Below, one piece after another: positions 1 through 7,650 of a stretch of 64,000 bases of DNA (its first letter is position 1; each line of letters starts with the position of its first letter). The notes beneath the pieces are model-generated. The model did not search any database, was not told the DNA's origin, and saw nothing but the letters and a program-made list of their open reading frames with translations. A program made the position numbers and the translations under genes. Origin of the DNA: Clostridia bacterium (GTDB lineage: Bacteria > Bacillota > Clostridia > Oscillospirales > Acutalibacteraceae); contig JAGASD010000001.1 in assembly GCA_017621885.1 (NCBI GenBank), positions 52,504 to 116,503 on the forward strand. The letters run 5' to 3'.

Positions 1-1030
1 TTCCTGCGGCAACCATTGAAGATGTCATTCCCCATTTATTAAAGCCTGTGGCAACATAAATATCTTGTGAATTTTTTGAATATTCTCCGATGTAGGGAAT
101 GGCATCAAGGCTTATGCAGTCCTGTGTAGCAAAACGGTAATCAATTTGTGCATTGGGAAATTTATCTTTACAAAGCTTTTCAGCAACTTTATATCCGCCG
201 CCATTTTGCCCCGTTCTGTGGTCCCCCGAACCAATAAGAAGATAGTCATTATAATTTCTGAATGAAAAACCGCCATCCTTGTCTTCAAGATACATTCCGT
301 TTACATTGAGAGCGTTTTTGACTGCAACAACATAAGAACGGTGTTGATATAATTTTAAAGGATATGCTCCGTGCTTGTTGATTATGGGGAAGTGTGTTGC
401 AACAATTATTTTTTCAGCCGTTACGCTACCATTCGAGCAGCGAACCTTTTTAGGGAGAAATTCAAGAACCTTTGAGTTTTCATATATTTTAAGCCCTTTT
501 GCAACAGAAAACATAAATTTAAGAGGATGGAACTGGGCTTGTCGGTTAATTTTTACTGCACCAATACATTCAACGGGTAACGGAGTTTTTTCAACAAACT
601 GTGCATTAACACCGAGCTTTTCGTAAGCCTTTATCTCTTTTTCTATTTTTGCTCTGTCGGTTTGAGAATAAATGTAAGCATCCTTTTCTTCAAAGTCACA
701 AGGATATTTTTCTGACATTTTGCGGAATCTTTCAACAGCGTCTTTGTTTGCCGTAAGATATTGCTGCGCTTTCTCTATACCCACATTTCTGATAAGCTTA
801 TCGTAAATAAGGCTGTGTTGAAATGTTATTTTTGCTGTTGTATTTTTTGTTGTTCCGGATCCGATGCTTTTGGCTTCAAGTAAAACACAGCCAACACCTC
901 TGTCTGTAAGCTCTTTAAGACATAAAACTCCTGCAAGACCGCCACCCACAATCACAACATCTGTTTTTATATCTCCCTGAAGTGCGGGAAAGCCCTCACT
1001 TTTAGCAGTAGAACTCCACAATGAATTCAA
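1..1030 (-). CDS. FAD-dependent oxidoreductase (DAO family), partial at left edge
   Basis: The reading frame is open from a TTG at 1030 to the window edge (about 343 residues), so the C-terminus is missing. TTG is chosen because AGAGGTGA lies just upstream and no in-frame ATG fits. Near the N-terminus is VVIVGGGLAGVLCLKEL, a Rossmann dinucleotide-binding motif, followed by LLEAKSIGSGTTKNTTAKIT, typical of glycine/D-amino-acid oxidase-like (PF01266) proteins. A later stretch, LLIGSGDHRTGQNGG, also fits this family. Many relatives carry a C-terminal Rieske [2Fe-2S] domain; whether this one does cannot be seen. The substrate is unknown. Confidence 0.8.
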   Translation of the reverse strand, partial: MNSLWSSTAKSEGFPALQGDIKTDVVIVGGGLAGVLCLKELTDRGVGCVLLEAKSIGSGTTKNTTAKITFQHSLIYDKLIRNVGIEKAQQYLTANKDAVERFRKMSEKYPCDFEEKDAYIYSQTDRAKIEKEIKAYEKLGVNAQFVEKTPLPVECIGAVKINRQAQFHPLKFMFSVAKGLKIYENSKVLEFLPKKVRCSNGSVTAEKIIVATHFPIINKHGAYPLKLYQHRSYVVAVKNALNVNGMYLEDKDGGFSFRNYNDYLLIGSGDHRTGQNGGGYKVAEKLCKDKFPNAQIDYRFATQDCISLDAIPYIGEYSKNSQDIYVATGFNKWGMTSSMVAAG

Positions 1031-1145
1031 AAAATCACCTCTGAAATCATTGTGTGCAGAAATGAGATAAATATAATTATAATGATTGATGTGTGGTTAC
1101 AAATGTTTTCTTTTTGGTTATACATATAGCTACGGTAAGCGAAGC

Positions 1146-1420
1146 TCTACCTCTCTGCGTAAGGAGAGAGGGGAACCGTCATTCCACAAGTTTTTTGTAA
1201 AGATATAATTATCGGCGCGATAAAAAGCGGTTGTTTATATTAATTACGTCGGACGGTGGAGAGTCCTTTGAAACCTGATGAATAAACTGAATTTACAAGG
1301 ACTTTCCACCACTCCGCTGAACCCCGTTGTAAAATACGATTTTTGACTCGCTTGAAAGTGATTTCTAACATCAACTAAATAACAGGGTGGTCCCCCTTCC
1401 TCCTTGCGCAGGAAGGTAGA
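1146..1420. repeat. MITE-like intergenic element with hairpin terminal inverted repeats
   Basis: The two 32-bp ends (1146-1177 and 1389-1420) are inverted copies matching at 26 of 32 positions. Each end can fold into a small hairpin (CCTCTCT/AGAGAGG on the left, CCTTCCT/AGGAAGG on the right), and the arm differences are compensatory. Inside is another imperfect inverted repeat, GGTGGAGAGTCCTT against AAGGACTTTCCACC (about 1255-1310). No credible gene lies inside, and no target-site duplication is obvious. A degenerate end-like copy occurs at 63463-63504. The non-autonomous mobile-element interpretation is inference. Confidence 0.55.
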
Positions 1421-1579
1421 AATAACAACGATTTGCTCGTTCTTAAGAATATATATGTGCATTTCTGTAATTGTTTTGCTTTTTTGTGAGGTTTTTGTTG
1501 TGTTTGTACAAGTGATATGTATAATATGGTGTTATAAAAAGCGAAATTGCACAAATATCAATATTTTTCAAAAAAACTC

Positions 1580-1608
1580 TTTACTTTAGCGCGCTAAAGT
1601 GCTAAAAT
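1580..1608 (+). promoter_or_regulatory. Promoter with embedded palindromic operator for amino-acid ABC operon
   Basis: A perfect 18-bp palindrome, ACTTTAGCGCGCTAAAGT, occupies 1583-1600. It sits between a -35-like TTTACT (1580-1585) and a -10-like TAAAAT (1603-1608) with 17-bp spacing, so a bound repressor would cover the core promoter. The half-site TTTAGCG recurs in the operator at 20626-20646. Which regulator binds is unknown. Confidence 0.5.
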
Positions 1609-1656
1609 ACCACCACAAAATAAAAAAGCGGTGTTTCCGCTATGGAGGAATCTTTT

Positions 1657-2460
1657 ATGAAAAAGAAAATTTTAGCAATTGTTATGAGCATCGTGCTCGT
1701 TTGCGGTATTGTTTGCGCATTTGCCGCTTGCGGTGAAAAAGAACCTGAAAAGAAGACAGTTGTTGTTGGTTACACAATTTATGAGCCCATGAACTACCTT
1801 GATGAAAGTGGTAAACTCATTGGCTATGACACAGAGCTTGCAGAAAAGGTTTTCGGCAACCTTGGTTATGAAGTAATCTTCAAAGAAATTGAATGGAGCA
1901 GCAAATACACAGACCTTGATTCAGGTACAATTGACTGCGTATGGAACGGCTTTACAGCTAACACAGCAGATGATGATGGTGTTCTCCGTTCAGATAAGGT
2001 TGATTTCTCATACAACTACATGGAAAACCTTCAGGTTGTTGTAGCAAAGAAAGATACAGTTAAAACTGCTGCTGACCTTAAAGGTAAGCTTGGTGTTGCA
2101 GAAAGCGGTTCAGCCGGTGAAGCATACGCAAAGGGCTTTGAAGGTACTACATATAAGGGATTCTTAAAGCAGACAGATTGCTTACTTGAGGTTAGGGGCG
2201 ATACAGCAGATTTTGCAGTTGTTGACGCTCAGCTTGCAAAGAGCTACGTTGGTAAGGGTGACTATGCAAATCTTGTTATCGTAGACGGTCTTTCAAGTGA
2301 TGTTGAATATTACGCAATCGGCTTCAAGAAGGGTAGTGAGCTTGTAGCAGACGTTAATGCAGAGCTTGAAAAATTAGGTGCAGATGGCACAATTGATGCT
2401 CTTGCTAAAAAATATGGTGTTGAAAACACTGCAATCAAAGATTTTGCTGATCAGAAATAA
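1657..2460 (+). CDS. Amino-acid ABC transporter substrate-binding lipoprotein (SBP_bac_3)
   Basis: An extracellular solute-binding protein of the polar amino-acid family, about 267 residues. The start at 1657 is preferred over the in-frame ATG at 1642 because GGAGGA (1644-1649) is correctly spaced for it and because MKKKILAIVMSIVLVCGIVCAFAACG then forms a proper lipoprotein signal with Cys as the lipidated residue. Typical family segments follow: GYDTELAEKVFGNLGYEV, a D-x-x-W-N-G-F-T segment and VDFSYNYMENLQVVV. It is followed after 28 bp by the permease and then the ATPase, giving a complete one-permease importer. The ligand cannot be fixed from sequence; cystine, glutamine or a basic amino acid are all possible. 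Confidence 0.9.
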   Translation: MKKKILAIVMSIVLVCGIVCAFAACGEKEPEKKTVVVGYTIYEPMNYLDESGKLIGYDTELAEKVFGNLGYEVIFKEIEWSSKYTDLDSGTIDCVWNGFTANTADDDGVLRSDKVDFSYNYMENLQVVVAKKDTVKTAADLKGKLGVAESGSAGEAYAKGFEGTTYKGFLKQTDCLLEVRGDTADFAVVDAQLAKSYVGKGDYANLVIVDGLSSDVEYYAIGFKKGSELVADVNAELEKLGADGTIDALAKKYGVENTAIKDFADQK

Positions 2461-2488
2461 GAACAGCCGTTTGGAGTTAAAGTAAAAT

Positions 2489-3184
2489 ATGTCTTTTTTA
2501 GAAGTTACAGAATTTTTGCTTGAAGGCTTTAAAATATCTTTGTTGATCTTTGGGGTGACTCTAGTTTTAGGGGCACCCCTTGGGTTGCCTATAGCCTTCG
2601 GTTCTATGAGCAAATTTAAACCCATAAAATCTATTTTTAAAGTTTTTGTCTGGATTGTTCGAGGCATTCCTCTGATGCTTCAGATTTTTATTATTTACTA
2701 TGTACCGGGTCTGCTTTTTAATTTCCAGCTTTTCGGTGAAGTGGATCGTTACTTTATTGTTGAGTACGGTATTATGGATGCAGGTAGAATTCTTGCTGTG
2801 TTAATAGCGTTTACAATAAACTATGCCTGCTATTTTTCAGAGATATACAGAGGCGGTATTGAAAGTATTTCCCGTGGTCAGTACGAGGCAGGCTTTGTTC
2901 TCGGTATGACAAAATCACAGGTCTTCAAAAAAATAATTCTCAAGCAGGTTATTCAGAGAATTGTTCCACCTATGTCAAACGAAATAATTACACTTATCAA
3001 AGATACTGCTTTGGCTAACTGTATTATGGTTTGTGAAATTATAAAAAATGCAAAAGAACTTGCCGCAACCAAGGCTATGATATGGCCGTTGTTCTATACG
3101 GGTGTTTTCTATTTGTTGTTTGTTGGTATTCTTACTATCGTGTTAAACAAAACCGAAAAGAAACTGAGTTATTTCAGGAGTTAA
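2489..3184 (+). CDS. Amino-acid ABC transporter permease (HisM/GlnP type)
   Basis: A polytopic inner-membrane protein of 231 residues with about five hydrophobic segments. It has the conserved permease cytoplasmic loop (EAGFVLGMTKSQVFKKIILKQ, the EAA motif that docks with the ATPase) and the segment CYFSEIYRGGIESISRGQ typical of the polar amino-acid family. It is the single permease of the operon and so probably acts as a homodimer. It is separated by only 3 bp from the ATPase gene, implying co-translation. Confidence 0.92.
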   Translation: MSFLEVTEFLLEGFKISLLIFGVTLVLGAPLGLPIAFGSMSKFKPIKSIFKVFVWIVRGIPLMLQIFIIYYVPGLLFNFQLFGEVDRYFIVEYGIMDAGRILAVLIAFTINYACYFSEIYRGGIESISRGQYEAGFVLGMTKSQVFKKIILKQVIQRIVPPMSNEIITLIKDTALANCIMVCEIIKNAKELAATKAMIWPLFYTGVFYLLFVGILTIVLNKTEKKLSYFRS

Positions 3185-3187
3185 GAT

Positions 3188-3967
3188 ATGTCTGTTTTAG
3201 AAGTTAGAGATGTTAAAAAGAGCTTTGGTAAAACCGAGGTTTTAAAAGGCGTTACCTTCAGCCTTGATGAAGGTGAGGTTTTAAGTATTATCGGTTCCTC
3301 CGGTAGTGGTAAAACAACAATTCTCCGTTGCATAAATCAGCTTGAAACTGCCGATAGTGGTTATATTGAGGTAGCGGGTGAGGTTTTCTTTGACGGGAAA
3401 AACAAAAAAGAAGATAGTCAGACCAAAAGGAAAAAACAGTTGAACGTTGGTCTTGTTTTTCAGGATTTTCACCTTTTTCCACAGTACAACGTTCTTGATA
3501 ACGTAACTCTTGCACCTAAGCTTCTTGCAGAAGAGCGCGAGGATTTCAAGCACAATAAAAAGCAGATTTTTGCAGAAATTGAGGAAAAGGCAAAGGTTCT
3601 TTTGGGTAAGGTTGGTCTTTCGGAAAAGCTGGGTAATTACCCCTGTGAGCTTTCTGGCGGTCAGAAGCAGCGTGTTTCCATTGCCAGAGCCTTGATTATG
3701 GAACCAAAGGTTCTTTTCTTTGATGAGCCTACCTCTGCACTTGACCCTGAGCTTACGGGTGAAATTCTCAAGGTTATCAAAAGCCTTGCGGAAGAAAAGG
3801 TTACAATGGTTATAGTTACTCACGAAATGTCCTTTGCAAAGGCTGTTTCTTCAAAGGTTATTTTTATGGATAACGGTGTGATTGAAGAAGCCGGCACCCC
3901 CGAAGAGGTTTTTGATAATCCGAAATCAGAACGAACCAAGGCTTTTATTTCCAAATTCGAAGATTGA
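3188..3967 (+). CDS. Amino-acid ABC transporter ATP-binding protein (GlnQ/HisP type)
   Basis: A cytoplasmic ABC ATPase of 259 residues that powers the importer encoded just upstream. The Walker A motif GSSGSGKTT is near residue 38, the Q-loop [11 protein letters not shown] is near residue 93, the signature [15 protein letters not shown] and Walker [13 protein letters not shown] follow, and the switch His is in VTHEMSFA. All catalytic residues are present. A short extra Lys/Glu-rich insertion follows the Q-loop, as in several Clostridia homologues. It ends the operon, followed immediately by a strong terminator. Confidence 0.95.
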   Translation: MSVLEVRDVKKSFGKTEVLKGVTFSLDEGEVLSIIGSSGSGKTTILRCINQLETADSGYIEVAGEVFFDGKNKKEDSQTKRKKQLNVGLVFQDFHLFPQYNVLDNVTLAPKLLAEEREDFKHNKKQIFAEIEEKAKVLLGKVGLSEKLGNYPCELSGGQKQRVSIARALIMEPKVLFFDEPTSALDPELTGEILKVIKSLAEEKVTMVIVTHEMSFAKAVSSKVIFMDNGVIEEAGTPEEVFDNPKSERTKAFISKFED

Positions 3968-3972
3968 TGCTG

Positions 3973-4007
3973 CAGTCACGGAGTTTAACGACTCTGTGAC
4001 TGTTTTT
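3973..4007 (+). terminator. Rho-independent terminator after amino-acid ABC operon
   Basis: Stem CAGTCACGGAG/CTCTGTGACTG with an 8-nt loop, followed by TTTTTA. It lies directly after the ATPase stop codon. Confidence 0.85.
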
Positions 4008-4067
4008 ATAGGTTAAAATGACCAAATCACATAAAAATTTTTTGTGGATTTATCTATTGCCGTTCAA

Positions 4068-4096
4068 TTGAAAAAATAGCTATCCAATGCTATAAT
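4068..4096 (+). promoter_or_regulatory. Sigma-A-type promoter for the LCAT-like hydrolase
   Basis: TTGAAA (4068-4073), a 17-bp spacer and a perfect TATAAT (4091-4096), followed about 25 bp later by the ribosome site GGGAG. Confidence 0.7.
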
Positions 4097-4133
4097 CAAC
4101 ATATACACTTATGATTAAAAGGGAGTGTGCAAT

Positions 4134-6080
4134 ATGTTAAAAAAAGCTTTATCAATTATACTCAGTATAACTCTTATGTGCTCCGTCCTTCTCACAACAG
4201 TTGGTGCGGCAGTGCAGTTTGAAGAACCTATCAGCGATTATCCCGTTATTATGGTTGCGGGTTACAGCAGCTCTGAACTTGTGAAGGTTGAAGAGGATGG
4301 TACAAGAACACGTGTCTGGGGCGTAAATATGGACTCTATTTTAAACAGAGTCATAAATCGTATTTATGACCTGGGTAAAGGTCTTGTGCTTACTGCAAAG
4401 GGCGACGCGGAGTACCTCGGTAAGGTTGTCGGCGAGGAGCTTTCTGCCGAGCTTGAGTATATGAAGATTAATGATGACGGCACAAGTAAATATAACATTC
4501 AGGTTGAAAACACAAAAATTGAAGAAACAAATGTCGGCTATATTCTTGATAACAATTTGCCCGCTGAATACATCAACGAAGATAAAATCCTGATGGAAAT
4601 CGTTGAGTATGTCGGTGCAGAAAACGTTTTCTGCTACACAAACGACTGGCGCCGGAGCGTATATGACTGCGCAGTCGGTCTTGACAGCTATATTGAAGAG
4701 GTTAAGGAATATACCGGCAAGGATAAGGTGAATATTATTGCCGTTTCTCACGGCGGTCAGGTTTCTGCAACTTACCTTTCGCTTTTCGGCTACAAGCAGA
4801 ACGTTGATAACGCAGTACTTACAGTTCCTGCAATAGGCGGTGCGGGTATGGCTTACGATGCCCTTACGGGTGACGTTGCCATTGACGAATATATGCTCGT
4901 TTACTATATTGAACACGGCTTTGAGGCGGACGGTAAATATGAGTGGCTTGTTCAGGCACAGCAGTTGGGCTTTCTTGACAATGTTGTGAAGGCGGCTGTA
5001 CCTTACATACATGAGGTTATAGGCAATTGGGGCAGTATATGGGACTTTGTACCCCTTGAATATTATGAGGATACAAAGGCTATGGTTCTTGATCCCGTGG
5101 CGAATGCGGCAATTATTGAAAAGAGTGATATGGTTCATTATGAGATAATGGCTCACTTCCACGAAAATCTTCAAAAATGTATTAATGAATACGGAATAAA
5201 TATAAGTATTATCGCAGGTACGGGTGTTCCTTGTGTTACAGGCTTGAGAGAAAATGCGGATGCTCTTATCAGAACAACCGACTCAACCGGAGCTCTTTGT
5301 GCACCCTTGGGTCAGCGCTTTAATGACGGTTACACAGGTGCAAAAACGATGTGTGATGACCCTGCTCATGACCATGTTTCACCCTCTTTTGAGGTGGATG
5401 CTTCTACCGCATACCTTCCTGAAAACACTTGGTTTGTTGACGAGCTTTTCCACGGAATGACCTTCCATGATCAATATTCCAGAACACTTGCTCTCAAAAA
5501 TCTTCTTACAGATGAAATTGTAAATGTTCACTCAGACCCCGACTTCCCCCAGTTCCACGCTTCTACCAATGCAAATAATGCGGTGTTTATTGAATTTGAT
5601 AACAGTCCCGAGGGTTACGTGAGCTCAGGGGATAAATATATTGTAATAAAAAATCTTTCGTTCAATTATCCCCTGAAGGTTACTTCAATTACCTTTGCGG
5701 GCTGTGACCTTGTGGCTCATACTATGGGCTTGATGCCTTTGCAACCCGGTCGGAGCGCAAAAGTTAAGGTGACAGGTGATTTACCCGAGGTAGGCAATGC
5801 GCTTGTTCAGGCAAAGGTTAATTACGAAACGAAGGATAACACCACGTCAATGATTGGTGAAAAGGTTTATTCCTTCAAGGTGATGAACGGTGCGCCCGTT
5901 ACTTATGATGAGCAGATACCCTTTGTTGCTGCCGATTACGTTATAGGCTTTGAGGGTGTGGTTGATTCTGATACAAACAACATCCTTGTTAATACCGGTG
6001 TTGCAGGACTTGTAAGCTTTCTGTATGACTGGTTTATGGCACTGATGAATCAGCTCGGTATAGGCAGATTTTTGAAATAA
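4134..6080 (+). CDS. Secreted LCAT-like alpha/beta hydrolase
   Basis: 648 residues from the ATG at 4134, chosen over GTG 4125 because GGGAG (4121-4125) would overlap the GTG. An N-terminal signal peptide (residues 1-28, MLKKALSIILSITLMCSVLL) directs export. The fold follows lecithin:cholesterol acyltransferase-like lipases (PF02450): an early YPVIMVAGYSSSELV strand, then VFCYTNDWRRSVYD, then the nucleophile elbow VSHGGQVSA (Gly-x-Ser-x-Gly variant with Ser-His-Gly-Gly), consistent with a serine esterase. A beta-rich region follows and the end is a hydrophobic helix (SFLYDWFMALMNQLGIGRFLK) similar in style to the tail of the PHP protein at 7651-9066. The substrate is unknown, possibly a lipid or acylated glycan. 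It appears monocistronic. Confidence 0.7.
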   Translation: MLKKALSIILSITLMCSVLLTTVGAAVQFEEPISDYPVIMVAGYSSSELVKVEEDGTRTRVWGVNMDSILNRVINRIYDLGKGLVLTAKGDAEYLGKVVGEELSAELEYMKINDDGTSKYNIQVENTKIEETNVGYILDNNLPAEYINEDKILMEIVEYVGAENVFCYTNDWRRSVYDCAVGLDSYIEEVKEYTGKDKVNIIAVSHGGQVSATYLSLFGYKQNVDNAVLTVPAIGGAGMAYDALTGDVAIDEYMLVYYIEHGFEADGKYEWLVQAQQLGFLDNVVKAAVPYIHEVIGNWGSIWDFVPLEYYEDTKAMVLDPVANAAIIEKSDMVHYEIMAHFHENLQKCINEYGINISIIAGTGVPCVTGLRENADALIRTTDSTGALCAPLGQRFNDGYTGAKTMCDDPAHDHVSPSFEVDASTAYLPENTWFVDELFHGMTFHDQYSRTLALKNLLTDEIVNVHSDPDFPQFHASTNANNAVFIEFDNSPEGYVSSGDKYIVIKNLSFNYPLKVTSITFAGCDLVAHTMGLMPLQPGRSAKVKVTGDLPEVGNALVQAKVNYETKDNTTSMIGEKVYSFKVMNGAPVTYDEQIPFVAADYVIGFEGVVDSDTNNILVNTGVAGLVSFLYDWFMALMNQLGIGRFLK

Positions 6081-6093
6081 ATTCGTAAAACCC

Positions 6094-6122
6094 TTGACTT
6101 GTTGAAATAATAGTGGTATAAT
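6094..6122 (+). promoter_or_regulatory. Promoter of rpsF-ssb-rpsR
   Basis: TTGACT (6094-6099), a 17-bp spacer and a perfect TATAAT (6117-6122). The predicted transcript starts near 6129, right at a strong GC hairpin. Confidence 0.8.
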
Positions 6123-6126
6123 TCGT

Positions 6127-6190
6127 AATCGTCGCGGAATGTCCGCGGCGATTATTTCCTTGCTCTTAAATCGATATCTATAAGAGCCGG
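6127..6190 (+). promoter_or_regulatory. Candidate S6:S18 autoregulatory leader
   Basis: Two elements lie in the rpsF 5' UTR. The first is a 12-bp hairpin (6127-6153). The second is a stem CTCTTA/TAAGAG (6163-6168/6181-6186) directly followed by CCG (6187-6189). A stem-loop with an adjacent CCG is the hallmark of the known S6:S18 binding motif that mimics the 16S rRNA site and represses rpsF operons. Assignment is by motif only. Confidence 0.5.
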
Positions 6191-6212
6191 AGTCCATAAG
6201 GAGGTGCAAACG

Positions 6213-6494
6213 ATGTCAAACAGTTACGAAACAACAATCATCTATTCTTTAGCTAACGGTGAAGAGGCTGCAAAGGCTCTTTCTGCAAAGTTTCAGGAAA
6301 TGATGGAAAAGAACGGCACTGTCGACAGCGTTGACGAGTGGGGTAAGCGCAGACTTGCATATCTCATCAACGATGAAGAAGACGGCTACTATGTTCTTTA
6401 CAACCATACTTGCGAAGCTGGTTTCCCCGCTGAACTTGAGCGTGTTCTCGGTATCACAGACGGCGTTCTTCGTTCAATGGTAATTAAAAAATAA
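6213..6494 (+). CDS. rpsF: 30S ribosomal protein S6
   Basis: 93 residues, the usual S6 length, with characteristic YETTIIYSL at the N-terminus, VDEWGKRRLAYLIN in the middle and the C-terminal GITDGVLRSMVIKK. S6 binds S18 and the central domain of 16S rRNA. The ATG at 6213 is chosen over GTG 6204 because AAGGAGG (6198-6204) is ideally spaced for it and the protein then begins at the conserved region. It is first in the classic rpsF-ssb-rpsR operon. Confidence 0.97.
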   Translation: MSNSYETTIIYSLANGEEAAKALSAKFQEMMEKNGTVDSVDEWGKRRLAYLINDEEDGYYVLYNHTCEAGFPAELERVLGITDGVLRSMVIKK

Positions 6495-6506
6495 GAGGTG
6501 TGAAAG

Positions 6507-6938
6507 ATGCTTAATTGTGCAGTTATTATGGGCAGACTTACTGCTGACCCCGAACTTCGTCAGACTCCCTCAGGTGTTGCTGTTACAAGATTTACAGTTG
6601 CAGTTGACAGAGGCTATGTAAAAGCAGGCGAAGAAAGAAAAGCTGACTTTATTACTGTTGTTGCATGGAGACAGACCGCTGAGTTCGTTACAAGATATTT
6701 CTCAAAGGGTTCCATGATTGCAGTTCAGGGCGCTATTCAGACCGGTTCCTACGAGAAGGATGGTATTAAACGTTCAACTTTTGAAATCGTTGCTGATAAT
6801 GTAAGCTTTTGCGGTTCAAAGAGCGAGTCTTCAACAGGCGGTGCTCCCAGAGTGAACGATACTGCTGCATCATCTTTCTCAAACGGCAGTATAAATGATT
6901 TCGCCGCAGTTGCCGACGATGATGATCTGCCGTTCTGA
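6507..6938 (+). CDS. ssb: Single-stranded DNA-binding protein
   Basis: 143 residues. The N-terminal OB-fold (residues 1-105) has [23 protein letters not shown] and [14 protein letters not shown], standard in bacterial SSB. It is followed by a flexible Ser/Asn-rich linker and the acidic tip DDDDLPF that recruits replication and repair partners. It protects single-stranded DNA as a tetramer. It lies between rpsF and rpsR, the conserved Firmicutes order. Confidence 0.97.
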   Translation: MLNCAVIMGRLTADPELRQTPSGVAVTRFTVAVDRGYVKAGEERKADFITVVAWRQTAEFVTRYFSKGSMIAVQGAIQTGSYEKDGIKRSTFEIVADNVSFCGSKSESSTGGAPRVNDTAASSFSNGSINDFAAVADDDDLPF

Positions 6939-6961
6939 TTATAACAGGAGGTAAATTTATT

Positions 6962-7207
6962 ATGGCATACGATAAAAGCGATCGCCGTCCCAACAAAAAA
7001 GGCCGCAAAAAAGTTTGCGCTTTCTGTGTTGAGAAGGTTGAAAAAATTGATTATAAGGATGCTGCAAAGCTTCGTCGTTACACATCAGACAGAGCTAAGA
7101 TCCTTCCCCGCCGTGTAACAGGTACATGTGCTTATCATCAGAGAGAGCTCACTACCGCTATTAAGAGAGCAAGAATGATTGCCCTCCTTCCCTACACAGC
7201 AGACTAA
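6962..7207 (+). CDS. rpsR: 30S ribosomal protein S18
   Basis: 81 residues, with the zinc-binding (C+) N-terminal form (KKVCAFC) followed by [43 protein letters not shown], the diagnostic S18 block. It forms a heterodimer with S6 on the 30S platform. A strong AGGAGG lies upstream (6946-6951). It is the last gene of the operon and is followed by an unusual triple terminator region. Confidence 0.97.
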   Translation: MAYDKSDRRPNKKGRKKVCAFCVEKVEKIDYKDAAKLRRYTSDRAKILPRRVTGTCAYHQRELTTAIKRARMIALLPYTAD

Positions 7208-7322
7208 TTTTTTGTCCGTAGCGCACATCTTTTTCGCTTTATGCGACCGAACTCGCGTATCTTGATACGCTTCGGGTCACCTAAAGCAAAAAATCTGCAC
7301 ACTACAAACAAAAAATACATTA

Positions 7323-7352
7323 CAGAGACTTGGAAACAGGTCTCTGTTTTTT
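7323..7352 (+). terminator. Terminator 1 of the triple module
   Basis: CAGAGAC/GTCTCTG stem followed by six T. Confidence 0.8.
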
Positions 7353-7434
7353 GTTACCCTCACATATCTTGATACGCTACGGGCTCATAAAATCAGAAAT
7401 CTGCATACATCTCGAAAAAATCTTACAGTCCTTG

Positions 7435-7464
7435 AGAGTGTCGAGTTTTCGGCACTCTTTTTTA
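7435..7464 (+). terminator. Terminator 2 of the triple module
   Basis: 10-bp stem AGAGTGTCGA/TCGGCACTCT with a GTTT loop and a T-run. Confidence 0.85.
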
Positions 7465-7527
7465 TTTTGATACGCTACGGGTTCACAAATCGAAAATCTA
7501 AAGCACACTACAACAAAAAATACGATA

Positions 7528-7560
7528 CAGGAACTTGTGAAAGCAGGTTCCTGTTTTTTA
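7528..7560 (+). terminator. Terminator 3 of the triple module
   Basis: CAGGAAC/GTTCCTG stem followed by TTTTTTA. Confidence 0.8.
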
Positions 7561-7600
7561 TTTGTGATTCGTACTTTCATATGCTTGTGTGGGTAAATAT

Positions 7601-7635
7601 AACAAGGCACCATCCTTAGAGGATGATGCCTTGTT
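7601..7635 (-). terminator. Terminator of the PHP gene
   Basis: Near-perfect inverted repeat AACAAGGCAC...GATGCCTTGTT with a moderately T-rich tract on the minus-strand side. Confidence 0.6.
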
Positions 7636-7650
7636 GTGTTGTTATAAGAA

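Larger units (their letters stand above)
7254..7560 (+). repeat. Three tandem linker-plus-terminator modules after rpsR
   Basis: The spacer motif TTGATACGCTACGGG (or TTCGGG) plus a variable AAATCTGCACACTACAA tract occurs three times (about 7262-7305, 7369-7408, 7469-7515). Each copy is followed by a different intrinsic terminator hairpin with a T-run. The linkers are alike but the hairpin stems differ in sequence. The 440-bp gap between rpsR and the PHP gene contains nothing else except the opposite-strand terminator at 7601-7635. Confidence 0.7.

Noticed and set aside
1244-1462. Small open frame across the MITE-like element
   Set aside because: It crosses a terminal repeat, has no ribosome site and no recognisable content.
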